Positions 1-12,484 of a stretch of DNA of 64,000 nt are shown one piece after another. The stretch covers positions 1-64,000 of the forward strand of contig JBBBWG010005335.1 in NCBI GenBank assembly GCA_037176905.1, given 5' to 3'. The translations under genes were made by a program, and so were the position numbers. Every line of letters starts with the position of its first letter. The first letter of the stretch is position 1. Below the pieces are notes generated by a model. That model was given only the letters and a program-made list of their open reading frames with translations, made no database searches and had not been told where the DNA came from. Source of the stretch: Azolla pinnata. Lineage: Eukaryota; Streptophyta; Polypodiopsida; Salviniales; Salviniaceae.

Positions 1-132
1 ATATATATATATATACAGATATATATATACATACATGATTGAGTTTGTGATGTTTCAGTTCATTTTTAATTAAGGCATTGATTGGTTAATGCTGTCATTT
101 AACCAGTTTGCCATAAATGGTTTATGTTCTAG

Positions 133-1348
133 GCTGACTGGATGTCTGTACCTATAAGAGAAGGAAAGCTAGAGATAGTTGCGAAAAAACGTGTATATGC
201 AGGACAACAACTTTTTGCATCTTTTGGTCCACGCTCGAATGATAACCTTTTCCTTTATTATGGTAAGGTTCTGTTAACAGATTGTTTTATTCTAATATAC
301 ATAAAATAAAACCAAGAAACTACGTTACTTAAGCTGAGAAGAAAATTGACGTTACATAGTCATGGGAGCATTTGTTAATTTGGCATAGCCATGGTGCAGA
401 GACTGTCTGGTGTTCTTGAGTTCAGACTAAAAACTGTATATCTGTAGGCTGAAAACTTACACACTTGAGAATTATAAAATCACACGTTATTTGGAATTTT
501 AAATATTTTGAAGGTTTTGTCCTGGAGAATAATCCATTCGACACAGCAGAAATATTTGCTTCATTCCAGGTTTACTACTTGAACAATTTATTTCATACGA
601 AAGCGAGTGCTAGCTTCAGACTAACTCTCCCTTCAATGTGTAGATTGCAGTAGATTGGTTCACAGCCCTATGGCAAGCAAAATGCGACACCATCTCTACG
701 GCAAAAGAAAGAGAGGAATGCCAATCAAAAGAGAAGAAAGATAAATGGGTCATATCGCAGAAAGCAATAGAAGATTATTCAGCTGGCGTGACTGAACAAA
801 GGCCAGAGTGGTGGACGCTTGTCAACATGTGGGCTGACCATGGCTATGAGTACATGCAATTCCAGCCAAGTCCATCCATTTATGTGGGCGGTATAGCAGA
901 TCCGACCCTTCTTGTCACATTAGAAGCAGTGGCGAAATCTCTACTACCGGAGGTGATTGATGCGTTTGGAAGATGTAAAGGCGATGCTTGTGATTCCATC
1001 AACATCACAAAGTCCTACTTGGATGATTTCTTCACATGCGTTGTGGAAACCCCATGGGTCGGTGCTGCCAAGTGGTCGTTACATTCATCACTTTGCGCTA
1101 AGCTAGTGTCTCGAGCATTCTCATCAGTCGAAGACGGTGGATCTTATGCCAAATATATGGTCAAGGTCGGCCTGTCTCTGCGATGCCTGGAGATATTGAA
1201 CTCAATGCCAACGACACTGGAGGAGGATTGGCTGCTTCTAACACCCTCGGCTGATGTGAGCACGCACGTGCAGTTGGCTAGACAGTATCGGTACATAAAA
1301 AAGCTGTTCCTCAAGCAATTTATCGATCACGTAACCGAGAAAATTTAA
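133..1348 (+). CDS. SET-domain lysine methyltransferase (SETD3/Rubisco-LSMT type), C-terminal part
   Basis: Partial gene: only the last three exons lie in the window, at 133-262, 514-569 and 644-1348, giving 296 residues in one frame. Exon one holds the end of a SET domain, including GQQLFASFGPRSNDN followed by LFLYYGF; this matches the family's conserved NS-x-x-L-x-x-YGF block that helps form the S-adenosylmethionine and lysine pocket. ENNPFD follows, as in SETD3 and the Rubisco large-subunit methyltransferase group. The last exon would be the helical substrate-binding domain of that group. Proteins of this type methylate lysine (or histidine) of non-histone targets; the target here cannot be told. 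The acceptor of the last exon was set at 642-643 because the nearby AG at 649-650 would give an immediate stop. The 5' exons are outside the window. Confidence 0.8.
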
Positions 1349-3705
1349 GGAGGTGAACGGCAGTTACTTTGTTAAAGGGGAGAACAGTTGCCTCATGTGC
1401 TGTGCTTGTTGCTTGCCAAAGCAGTGGACATTGGTGAGTGGATTTTCAACTGGTTGTTTTGCCTCCAGCAATTGGCCAATGGAGATGCAAATCCAGGTTA
1501 TGTATCAATCGTTTTGGATCAATGTAACCTGGTGTGTTTGGATCGCACCAACCAAGCCTCGAGGTGGTTGAGATTTATCTTCAGTTTGGCTGTGGTTTGC
1601 AACATGTAATACGCCGAATTGAATGCGGTTGGTTATACGCCGAATTGAATGTAGCGAGTAAATCTAGTGATGGTGATGATTTTGGTAGCCCTGCATCTGT
1701 TTTGGATGATGATCAGCCAAACTGGTGTCTGTGTCGACGATATGATGGCTATGGTGTGTGATTGATCGAATGATCAAGCAAGCGTCGTTAATTCATAGGT
1801 ATGTAATTAACATATGTATATATTGAAGATTAAATCGTCCAAAATTGTGTGAAAGCCTCGACTAATTACCAAAGATTAGGAAAGTAGCCAAGCATGATCT
1901 TTAAGAAACCATAATCATCCTTCCTCGACGCCCATCGGAATAAAAGATCCTTTCCAAATCATCGAACAGCGCAATGCTTCTCCAACAAATCATGCTTTTC
2001 TTTGCTTTCCTTCATTCTACATTGGCTCTTGTCATTGTGGAAAGTATAGAGCACTTGGGTCATAGTAATGAAAGCACAGCTGAAAATGCTTTCGAGCTCA
2101 TATCACATTCCGAGTCCAAACACCGTGACGATGCAGTACATAGTCTTGTTCTCCCATCGGATGGTCTTGCTACCTGCAGTGGGATTGGGCAGAAATCGTG
2201 CAAAAACTTTACCCAACCGCATTTTCCATAGTCCTAATCAATCCGATGATATCAAAGAGCATTCTTTTCTTGATCCATGCATATGCATTGGTGAGGTTAG
2301 GTAGAAAAGAGAACACATACACACACACACACATGCATACATGCATGCATACATACATACCGTCAATTGAGCTATCCCAAAAGCACGAAATCGCGGTGGT
2401 CATTCCAGCTCCATTCTTTTGCATGATGATGCATGTCACTTCTCAAACATAGAAGAAAATGCAAGATTGTTGAGAAGATAAGCAATAGATACATGCATAC
2501 AAGCATTTAAGCATTCATACATATGCATAACATATATATATATATATGTATGTATGTATATGCATATATGTGTATGTATTAAGCATCAAAGCATTCATAT
2601 ACACATACCTTCAGGCATCAAAGCGCCCACATAAACATACATTCAGGCCAAAGCATTCATACATACATGCATTCAAGCATTCAAGCATTCATTCATTTAC
2701 GGTCAAGCATTCATTCTTTCATACATTCACGCACCCACGCATTCATTCATACACACATCCACGCATTCATTCATACACACATCCACGCATTCATTCATTC
2801 ATACATCCACGCATTCAAGCATTCATACAATACATACAATTCTTACATATGCCCAACAATAGAGTTCATCCAGAACAAGGGAATCACACCCCTTTACTTT
2901 CGATCGGATCTTACCTACATATTTGAAAGGCTTATCAAGCTCCGTGAGGCGCTTCATGCAGAGTTCAACCACATTCTCTGACCAATACTTGACCTAGAAA
3001 GCCATCTTCCTCCAAATACATTAGACATACATGAAGCACTTCACTTAGCATACATACATACATACACACATACACACATACATAGGCAGATCTGTTACAT
3101 GGACCGACCTTTTCATGATGGAACTGAGCGCTCATGATCGCCTCATCGATCGAAGCCTTTACAATCCGGCCAATGTCATCTGCCACAAACCTCGGCTAAA
3201 TCCTACAAGAGCTTCAGTGGATCGCTTCTTGTGCACAGAAAACAACAAATGAGTTCTATCTAACTATATGCATATATACTAGACTATATCATTCATGAGT
3301 TTGTTTGTGCAGACAAGCATGGCATGGCACGGCATGCATGTGGATGAATGGACCAAACAGTGCACATGGAGCAAGAAGCAAAATGTATGAAACAAACTGT
3401 GTTGTGTGCGATTTTGATTGGTGACAACTCTGATCAACACATACATCAATTTGGGATTCGGCTGAATCCATGGCTATGGCTGTGGCTGTGGCTGTTCTGT
3501 CAGGAAGCAGAGGGAAAGCTGCCCACCCAAGAGTAGAGCTCAAGAGATTTGGGCTTGGGTTTTTACCCCGTCTTGAATGCCTTCCAACTCCCAAAAAGAG
3601 GGCAAAGAACGCATCCCCAACTGCCATGCAAATAACTAACTATAACTACCTTTTCATAGCCGCAGGACATGGAACATTTCATCATTATATTGAAAGAATC
3701 AGGCA

Positions 3706-3737
<32 letters not shown>

Positions 3738-5523
3738 GAGGGGGGGGGAGGAGAGAGATTTACCTGCTTACATACATACTTTGCTGAGAAGATTTCATAG
3801 TTTTGATGATTTTAGGTTTTGGATGGATGTGTTCAGATTGTGGCTAGACATGCACCGTATGTGTGCGTGTATGGTGCTAGATGGCGCTTCGACAGATGCC
3901 AAGTTTTGTCAGATCTTGGAGCACACATGTGGAATATCGATCGATCAATCGGTCAACAACTTCCAACCAACGCCTCGAATCATGGCTTCTTTTCTCATGC
4001 TTCGAAAAAAATCAGCCCTTACACAGAAGAAGTAGATCCGTTATGCCTCGAGTGGCTTTGTCAGATGGATCATAGCATTCAGAATCGTTAGCATATAGAT
4101 GCAAGTGGCTCATTGACTGATGCTGTTGGCAACTGTTTTTGACACCATCTCGAAGGCTTTTCTTTTCTAAAACCATCGTATCGTTGCTCAGGCTTTATGA
4201 TGGAATTTCTAGATTGATTTTTGCCAACAGATCTTATCGACTGCTCGAATTACGGCCAAGTTTCATCATTTGGAGTATTCACGTTGTGCTCGAATTCAAA
4301 TGCATCCATAACCAGCCTTATTGTACCAACTTCTCTTGCATAGCTGAATCTTTTTTTTCTCTTCTAATATACCTCACACTTTGGCATTGCGAATCAAAGC
4401 ACAACGACCATCGATCATCGCAAGAACTGCATTTTTTTGCAAGCCTTACAAGGTAGTCGATTTCAGCAATGCAGATCGACATCTTGCTATTCGCACACAC
4501 ATTCCAAGCCAACAAATCGAGCCATAGGTGGCTACAAAACCCTAAAGATTCTCTCCACCATTTCCGGTGGGTGGCTAAAAAAAATATACGAATCCGACTC
4601 TGCTCGAAATAAGCATTATGGTTGAAATTATCGTTACAAAAGTTCTTACTATGGAGGCATTACATCTGCTTGCTCTTTGTATTCACATACATCATATATA
4701 TAAACCTTTTGGGTTTCTCTTACACATGTTCAATCAGTCAATTTTATCATGTAGCTATCTCGGCTACCGTTTGCTTATCGCACCTTGACAAGAGAATCAA
4801 GGGCTGCACATTTCCAGATATGTTCAGTCATTTTATCATGTATGTCTCTCTGTTAACGCTGTTGATCCATTCGATCACTCTCCTGTGCTCATCACACCTC
4901 AAGAGAAGATCAATGGCCCCGCATTTTCCAGATATGGAGAGCTCTCCTGTATATATATAGATAGATAGATAGATATATAGACAGATACATAGAATGTGGC
5001 TTGGGATATTGCCCAATATTATAAATAAAATCAACAAATTGTAATTTTAATCCTACTCCAGTTGAGCGTCAAAGCAACCAATCGCCTTGGGAGCCCCTGA
5101 ATGTGAAGAATAAAGCTAATTTATCATTTAAGTACAGAAAGCTGATGAAAAGACGCATAGTTTATCATTTACTGAACAGCATCAGACATAATTTGCTAAA
5201 TGCAGAAACATGGTGCAAATTTTGACAGAATGCTTCTATTTTAGGGTGCTTACATGTAAGTTTGTAAATTTGAGATCATATGCAAAATGAACGTTTTCAA
5301 TGGTTCAAGATACCCCTAACCATATGACACTGTTCCAGATACATGTAGTATTGAAAGCCCATTAAAGCATACAAATCACAAGATATTAATCACTGTAGAG
5401 TGTAGAAACGATGAAGGAGAAAGAAATGGGAGTGATCTTTATCGATTGTTCAAGTCGCTTTTTGATCAACCTTAAGATAAATGATTGCATTAGGTACATG
5501 TGAAATACATACATATCTCAAGT
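1349..5523. other. Intergenic region with microsatellites
   Basis: No gene recognised over about 4.2 kb between the SET gene and the 3' end of the PHD/acetyltransferase gene. It holds CA/CATA repeats near 2315-2360 and 3050-3085, a CATTCATA-type tract at 2490-2830, a GA run at 3710-3760, and TAGA/TATA repeats near 4950-4985. Short open frames here are low-complexity or random-looking. The first few hundred bases are presumably the 3' untranslated region of the SET gene. Confidence 0.6.
2490..2835. repeat. CATTCATACA-type microsatellite/minisatellite
   Basis: Imperfect tandem units built from CATTCATACATA and CACGCATTCATTCATACA blocks. The most regular part, about 2700-2815, repeats a roughly 26-bp unit three to four times. 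It yields fake histidine/isoleucine-rich open frames on the + strand. Confidence 0.8.
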
Positions 5524-8500
5524 CTAGTAACTCATATAAGTAAAAGCTTGTAAGCCGTGATATGATGGATTCATCATGCAACTTTCATAGGAGACTGAGC
5601 ACTTTAGGGACATAAGTAATATACTTACCTCATACATAAGAACCCAAATGAAGTAGAAGCAAACAGTGTGAAGTAGATGATAATGGAGAAGTAGCAAACC
5701 TGATCTTATTCCAAATGAAAGAAAATGGTGTGGCCTGATGGATTTGAGTAGCATGGAAGAGCCTTGGAATGTCATGATCTGCACCTGAGAGGCGAATTGT
5801 TGCAACTGTATAACAGAAAACAAACATCCACGTTCAAACAGGTTTTGGGGTAGTGTTCTGTGTTTCACTTCTAAATTTCTAGGAAACAGGTAAAAAGAAG
5901 GAAGAGGAAGATCAAAGGTGAAAAGAAACACGGACAAAACCTGTTCCTCACTGTTGATCTTTGAGAAACCAAACTTGTTTGTCCAGATCGATTCTGCCTC
6001 CTCTGCTGCAGGAAGGAGAAGGTGCTCTACTTGCAGTATAGCAAGAAGATTCTCTATGTTTAACATCAGCATTTGGAAAAAACCCTAACATAAAGATGGT
6101 AAAAAACAAATCACGGTAATATTAATGATCTGCTAACCATGCATGCACACACAAAGCTTGAAATTAATATTATGAGGAAATGGATGAGAGAAAACAATAA
6201 TAATGCCTTGAAGGTTTCCAGAAAAGTTTTAGCACAATGCCTATGTTACAATAGCCTAAAGCTCATTTCATACTTCATCTCATATTTTGCAAGCAAAATA
6301 CGAACTTGAGCTTATCTTTGGATGCTAACAAAAGAAGATATAATTTCATAGCTTATATGGAAAATGGAGCCAAGTTCTTTAAGTCTTCCATCATAATCTG
6401 CAGTCAGCTGCAAATGATTACCAATTTGCTACATTCTGATGCCGTTTTCCAATCGGAAAAACAAAGCTGAAATAATGACAGTGTGTATACTGAGAACCAT
6501 TGAGGGGTTCATATCATGCCGATACATTTCATTTCAAATCGTAAATGAGAATTTTTTTGTTTCATAGCTACTTATTTCATTTTATGAATAAGGGAAAACC
6601 TATGTAAGTGATTGAGTATAAGGGTTTTCCACCTGTCCTCGGTTGGAAGTATTGGTTGCAACCAAAGGAAGTTCTGCGAAATGCCGTCCAAATATTCGGA
6701 TGATTGCAGTTGATACAACTTCTCCCCTGTGATTTTAAAAGAGAAAAGGTGATGCGACGTTTCAGGTTTTAACCCTCTCAATGCTAAAAGAGATATGGAG
6801 CATTAGGACAGAATATTTACTTCCATTTAAGGACAGCACAATATACACCCCGAAAATCCTGGTCTCGGATGCTTCGACTGCCCATGACAAATGTAACCAA
6901 AACACATGAGAATGTGTAGCAATAAGAATTGGCAAACATACGAACTAGCCCATTCAGGCGATTAATGTGATATGATGTGATTTTCCATAGGGCATGTCTA
7001 AACAGCAACATCAAAGCAATATAATCAAATCTAGAACCCAAAGCATCATGTACTGCTTGAAATTTACCTATGCACCATGAGCGAAATAAGATCCCGGCCT
7101 GATGCTGCATCTATGATTGGAGCAAAGCTTTCCTGCAATGAATGACACGTGGATTCTTCAGATTGAACCAATGCAATGTAATACGTTCTTTAAAATAATG
7201 TTGGGAAGGCAGCTTTGTTACCAGCAAAATTGTTGCTGCCTTAGACAAGATTCGTCCATTCTCAGGATCACCTCGTCTACCATGAAGCAACTGCCATGAA
7301 AACTCGGAATGAAGAAGCTTCAACATTCCTTTGCCTTCTTGATCACGATTCCTCTTAAGCATATCAATGATGCCCGGATGCACAGGTTGAGGTCCATTTA
7401 AAACTAATGCTTGCAGGGTCTTATGGATACGTGTACAATCCAAACCACAGAACCACTCGCCTGGTGGTAGCTCCTACAAATACAAAAATTCTTTTGGCAA
7501 ATCAGATGGAGAGCTCCATAGTGATTCAACGATACCACATTACAGATTTCAAATTTCTTTTAATCAACATGGTATAAAGTAATCTAGTTAAATACCTTGA
7601 GGTCTGCTATACCCTTTTCTTTCATGCATCCAACATGATACTCTCTCTCGCACTGAAAGCAGTACCATGTTAGGGCCTTGTTTAAAATTCTAAAATTGTG
7701 TCAAGCTTGTAAATGGTAAAAGATCTTACTTGATCACACAGTAACACAGTCTTTTCACCGAAACCAGTCTTCAAAAAATCACCATTCCTGCACCAACCAA
7801 ACACAACCAAGCACATGACTCAAGGTTCTTAAAGAAAGTTGAGATTGGAATTGAAGCCTAACATATGCAGCCAATTTATTTACTTGCAGATCACACATCC
7901 TCCTAGTGCATTCTTGGAAACTTTGACAACTCTTTGACATCGATCTGAATGTTTTTCATCATTAGATGCACCAAAAAGGTGGCTAAATGATTTTGTGCAC
8001 TTTTGCTTTGCATCTCCACCCTTGGCTTCACAAGTTGGACAATACCAATCACCTTCCGGTATACTTGTTAACCCAATACATTCTGCAAAAGCAACATGTT
8101 TGATAGGCTCAGAGCATAATAACATTACATAGGTCACACTCAAGCTTTCCCCCAAATCAGTCCACCACAAGCAATGCTATTATGACCATGGATCTGCAGG
8201 AAACCTGGAGGTTCCATTTTTAGTTATCTTTGGACAACATGAACCGGAAGAGATAAAAACATGCCTATGTGATACGCTCTTGGACAAGCATCACAAAGAA
8301 CAAGGTCTCCTCCATCTCCACATTCTGCACAGTCGTCATCATTCTCTCTAGCAATCTTATCACAGGCTTCTTCCTGTTTCTTCACTGCAAGTGACTGAGC
8401 GAACATGTGAAGCGACTGCCCATCAGATAAATAAATGCTTGAATATCTGCATATATTCAACCAAAGAAAGTTGACTTCTTTGATCTAGCAGCAGAATCGT

Positions 8501-11500
8501 CATAACATATATAGGTTTTACATGGGACTTACGGATTCCTACGTGAACCCCACCCTGCATGAGCTTCAAATGATGAGCAGCTAATCTGTGGCATGAATAC
8601 AAAACAGAGGATATTAAGTCCAAATTAAGGACAGGAAAACAGCTGGAAGTAACTAGAAGTTGGCATTCTACCACTTCATGGCAGCAGCTACAGCAGATAC
8701 CAGGACCCTCTTTTCTACCAGTTAAAATTCGCTGCATCAAATAGTTATCAGGTAAAAAATTTTGTACTATGCCAAAAGAGCTGAATGGCATGAAAGCTGA
8801 GTGTTTGAGCCAAACCTGCCCCTTAAAGTAGTATGCAACTTCAGTGCCATCTGCTAAACCTCCAGGCAAGAAAAGCATCTTATGAAGGCTTATTTCTCTA
8901 TAAGAGACCAAGCAATAAACTTGTCCAAATTTGTCACTAGAAACACCACAGGAAAACAATACACCGAATAATGGGGTACCTTGTTTGAGATGCAGAAGGT
9001 GTCGGTGCAGCTTTTAATAATTGAGCATCTGACAACCGCTTGCTTGTAACTGGTGGTAATGGTAGACCTGGGTTCAATCAAACCTCTCTAAGATATGAAT
9101 AAACAGAAATGTAAAGAATATCTTCCTCGTCAATACCTGAGCTCGTAAACTGATTTTTCCTCGCACTATCCATCTCATCAAGCTGGAGGAAGTGTCTGGA
9201 AGATCTTTGGGAAATGGACATCTGGTCTAGACCTATTTGAGATGGAGAAGATACCCTAAGGACCTTTGAAAAATGAACATCTGAACGAAACTTGTTTGTC
9301 CCTAATGACAATGAATCAAAAGGAGTTTCAGAACAGCTTGATCGCAAATCATCTCAATATCAAATAACAGTGTCATAAAAAACATCCTATTTATCGAGAC
9401 CTGTGCTTATACACTGGTTTTTCCTAGCATTCTCATCTTTGGCAGCTTTTCTAGAGGATTTTACTTCAGTCTGCATTCCACCTCTTAGCATTTCAGACAA
9501 TGACATGCCATTGTCTAAAAATATATTGTCACTTGGATGTCTTGCTGTACTCCCAGCATGCCTCTCAAAGAGGGTCACATTCACCACCTTGCAACATGAA
9601 CGAGAACCACATGTAAATAAAGTTAGGAATGGAAACAAAGGTGCTTAGCAATCCAAGCCCTTACAGATTCTCCTTTACAGCGATCACAATTGCACAGAAT
9701 TCCGCCATTTTTCACAGTGCCAGTAAGTTTGACCTGGTGAAAAAACGATGAGGAAAGTCAGCATAAAGTATAAAACCAAGACACCTAAAATTTTTTCACT
9801 TTACTTACTCCACCACCCTTGTCTTTGTATGACACATGGCACCCTTCAAGTACACCAGACAATAGAAGCGCCTTGGTAGTAGTAGGCACTTCAGTCAGTG
9901 TGCTTGTTTTAGAGATACTTTGGTCAGGAGGAGTTATTGGCTCCTCTGTACTTGGGGCCCTCCTTTGTGAATCTACCACCGGATGCAGACAAGGACTCCC
10001 ACAATCTGCCAGCTGCTTATTATCAAATGTACATCTCATGGTTACATAATCAGGCGAAGCAGGACAGCTGGAATTACCCACTGGATGCATACATGGGCTG
10101 CCAGGATGTGTATTTTTCTTCCTGACTGAATCTATTCCTACAGTGTAAAGGTCTCTAGAAGAATCGGAGGATGTCTGCGGTTGACCTTGGCCTTCCCACT
10201 GCATACTAGAATTTCCATGGAAGCCTTCACATTTATTATCTGGAAATTTCTTGAAGAACCCAGAGTGTCGATCCTTATGAATATCAGGAGTCCACTCAGA
10301 ATTTGAGAACTTCGAGATCCCTTTTTGGCCTTTGTACATGTCATAAGACTCCTGACTTTCTGATTGGTATGTGACCACTTGAGTATTTTGCATGTTAACC
10401 GCCATAGATGAAGAAGTGCACTGTGACGTGTACATGTCAATATCATGCTCTCCCTGATCATCCTTCTGATTAATTTCCCCACCATTATAATCAACATTTT
10501 CATTACTACACTCTACAAATTTGCCACTAAAATCAGCACGATGATATCCATTAGGCGCCTGAAATGATGATGTGAACATTGTGGAATACATGTCACGGTC
10601 GTGCTCCTTATTGTCAACTTGTTCATTAATATGGCCTTCATTTTGATCCATTTCATCATATTCTCCAACCTTATAATCGTCATCACTATCTTCTTCCAAT
10701 TCATGCTCCATGCCAGTTATATCCCCACTGATCAGCCTCTGAAATGAAAACCCTCCCAAACCTGGACCCATACCTGTTATTCCTTGCATATCACCCCATG
10801 TTTGAGGGCCAGTAGCTGGCTGTGGTATCCCTGCAATATTGCTTCTATAGTTTTCTGCTCCAGACTGAAGAAAGTGATTATCAATCACCGTTCTATTCTT
10901 CAAAAATGGAAAGCTTTGATTATTTGATACAGTTTTCATATCAACTTCATTGGCATGTGTATTCCCCTTGATAGTCTCTACCCTATGTAATGGAGGATAC
11001 CCTTGAACAAAGTTATGAGATGAGTATTGCTTCTCGAGGAAAAGTGGATTTTGGATATCCATAATGCCCATAGACGAGTCTCTCAAAATATGACCATTTA
11101 TAAAAGAGAGCTGATTCCCACCTGATACCGGAGGAGCACTAAATTCGGTTGCAATCGAACGATGAAAATCTGGAGGCTGCGGGGTAAAACTCGTCTTTGG
11201 ATAGGGATAGGTTCTTAGATTTTCTTGAGCCTCAAAATGACCATCTCTCTTAGAGAAAATTAGCTGAGTATCTCTTCTAGGATCAGCCCTAGAATACACA
11301 TTCATGTTTCTTATATCCTTTTGCATTTCTTCACGGAATGGTTTCGGTACAGTGGCTTCATTGAGAGAAAAAGCATACTCCTTGTGCAGCGTATGCATGG
11401 TACCGATATTACTATGATCTATTTCATTGGAAGAAATTAGGTAAGGGTTCCTCCCAGGATCTTCCCAAACATCTGTATGCATGGTCCGGATATCCTTTTG

Positions 11501-11545
11501 CAACCTTTCATCCATAGGTTTTGATAGCGAGGGTTTCATATACAT
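5524..11545 (-). CDS. IDM1-type PHD-finger/GNAT acetyltransferase-like nuclear regulator
   Basis: About 18 coding exons traced on the minus strand, all in frame: 11545-9809, 9733-9665, 9587-9401, exon 4 (start 9352 or 9301)-9137, 9067-8980, 8897-8816, 8731-8672, 8585-8533, 8446-8265, 8082-7884, 7787-7730, 7652-7596, 7473-7222, 7132-7068, 6877-6821, 6726-6633, 6084-5941, and 5805 to at most 5524. The product is about 1,200-1,290 residues. After a 560-residue low-complexity N-terminus come two TDBD modules (Cys pairs plus FERHAGS and FEAHAGWGSRR), PHD finger 1 (CAECGDGGDLVLCDACPRAYH, about 865-912), PHD finger 2 (CVICKNGDF to GEWFCGLDC, about 951-1006) and a GNAT domain with ELPLVAT, NRGQGFFQ and AEEAESIWTNKFGF. 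In Arabidopsis IDM1 this layout reads histone marks and acetylates H3 to guide DNA demethylation; two TDBDs resemble the At2g36720 type. An in-frame TGA sits two codons before the chosen ATG. The last exon's end is uncertain. Confidence 0.85.
8083..8264 (-). other. Likely GC-AG intron inside PHD finger 1
   Basis: The exon coding for the first half of PHD finger 1 has no GT donor that keeps the frame. Splicing at ATAG|GCATGT to the acceptor ending at 8083 gives YHIECIGL and restores the His-x-x-Cys pair needed for zinc binding. A GC donor is therefore inferred from the family motif. Confidence 0.6.
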
Positions 11546-12240
11546 CGCTCATGTAGCTGTTATGAAGGGTCTTACTAGCAGCCTCATGAGGCAACATAGG
11601 TTCAATTCTTAACTTGCATACAGCGCTTTCTAAGGGGTTGTGCTTGGTCAGAGGCCACAGGACGGCTCCTCTTTTTTAACCTTGGAAGCAGTGAAGATAT
11701 TCTGCCCTCCGATCAGCAGAGAATTGCAAATATTCTCATAATTTTAGTGCCACTCTTTGCTGCTGCCAAAAAATCCTACAATTCTCATGGTTACAAGAGC
11801 ATTCTGCACTAGAAAGTACCTTAGAGAGGAGAAAAGAAACATCAAGCTCCTGTTTTTTCTTGTTTTCTTGGGGAATTATCTTGTTCATTCACCTACCCTT
11901 CACAATTTCCATTAATATATCCTGTTACTCCTGCCGCTCCCCTTTGTGATTTTACCATTGATCTCCAATTATGCTCTTCTCTTTCTCCACCCTCAGTTTT
12001 GTGCTATCTGCCCGAATACCTGGGCCTTGCAGGATGTGGGCAGGAAGCTCACCTTGAGCGGATTGGAACCGTGCGTGCTTGGAGATGGAAAAGGGGGTTG
12101 AGCTCCGTCTTTTTAATCTGCAGATCCTTCTGAATGGTGAGGGGGAGACAGGGGGGAAAGGGGGAAGCGGAGACAGAGGTGGAAAAAACCCGAAAGCTGG
12201 AGCTGATCAAGCGGCTTCTCTACATGGCTGAGGAGATCAC
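11546..12240 (-). promoter_or_regulatory. 5' leader and promoter region of the PHD/acetyltransferase gene
   Basis: No coding exon recognised upstream of the ATG at 11545. A possible acceptor (rc AACAG near 11560) would put an intron in the leader. No TATA box or named element can be assigned with confidence. Confidence 0.35.
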
Positions 12241-12255
12241 TTAGTGATCAAAGGG

Positions 12256-12308
12256 AAGAAGAAGAAGAAGAAGAAAGAAGAAGAAAGAAGAAGAGTAGGC
12301 AAAAGGAG

Positions 12309-12339
<31 letters not shown>

Positions 12340-12440
12340 GAAAGAAAGAAGAACAAAAAGAAGAAGAAGAAGAAAGAAGAAGAAGAAGAAAGAAGGAAAG
12401 AAGGAAAAGGGGAGAAAACAAGAGAAAACAAGAGGAGAGT
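12256..12440. repeat. GAA/GAAA purine-rich microsatellite
   Basis: Almost pure purine strand on +, mostly (GAA)n with GAAA interruptions over about 180 bases. It gives fake lysine/glutamate frames on + and phenylalanine/serine frames on -. It directly precedes the 26-bp minisatellite. Confidence 0.9.
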
Positions 12441-12484
12441 CAATTTTCCCTCTAATTTTGAACTTCTTTTGGAAAGGAGGCCAC

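Noticed and set aside
1974-2231. 85-codon frame with a signal-peptide-like start
   Set aside because: No family similarity, no splice partners and no support beyond one hydrophobic stretch.
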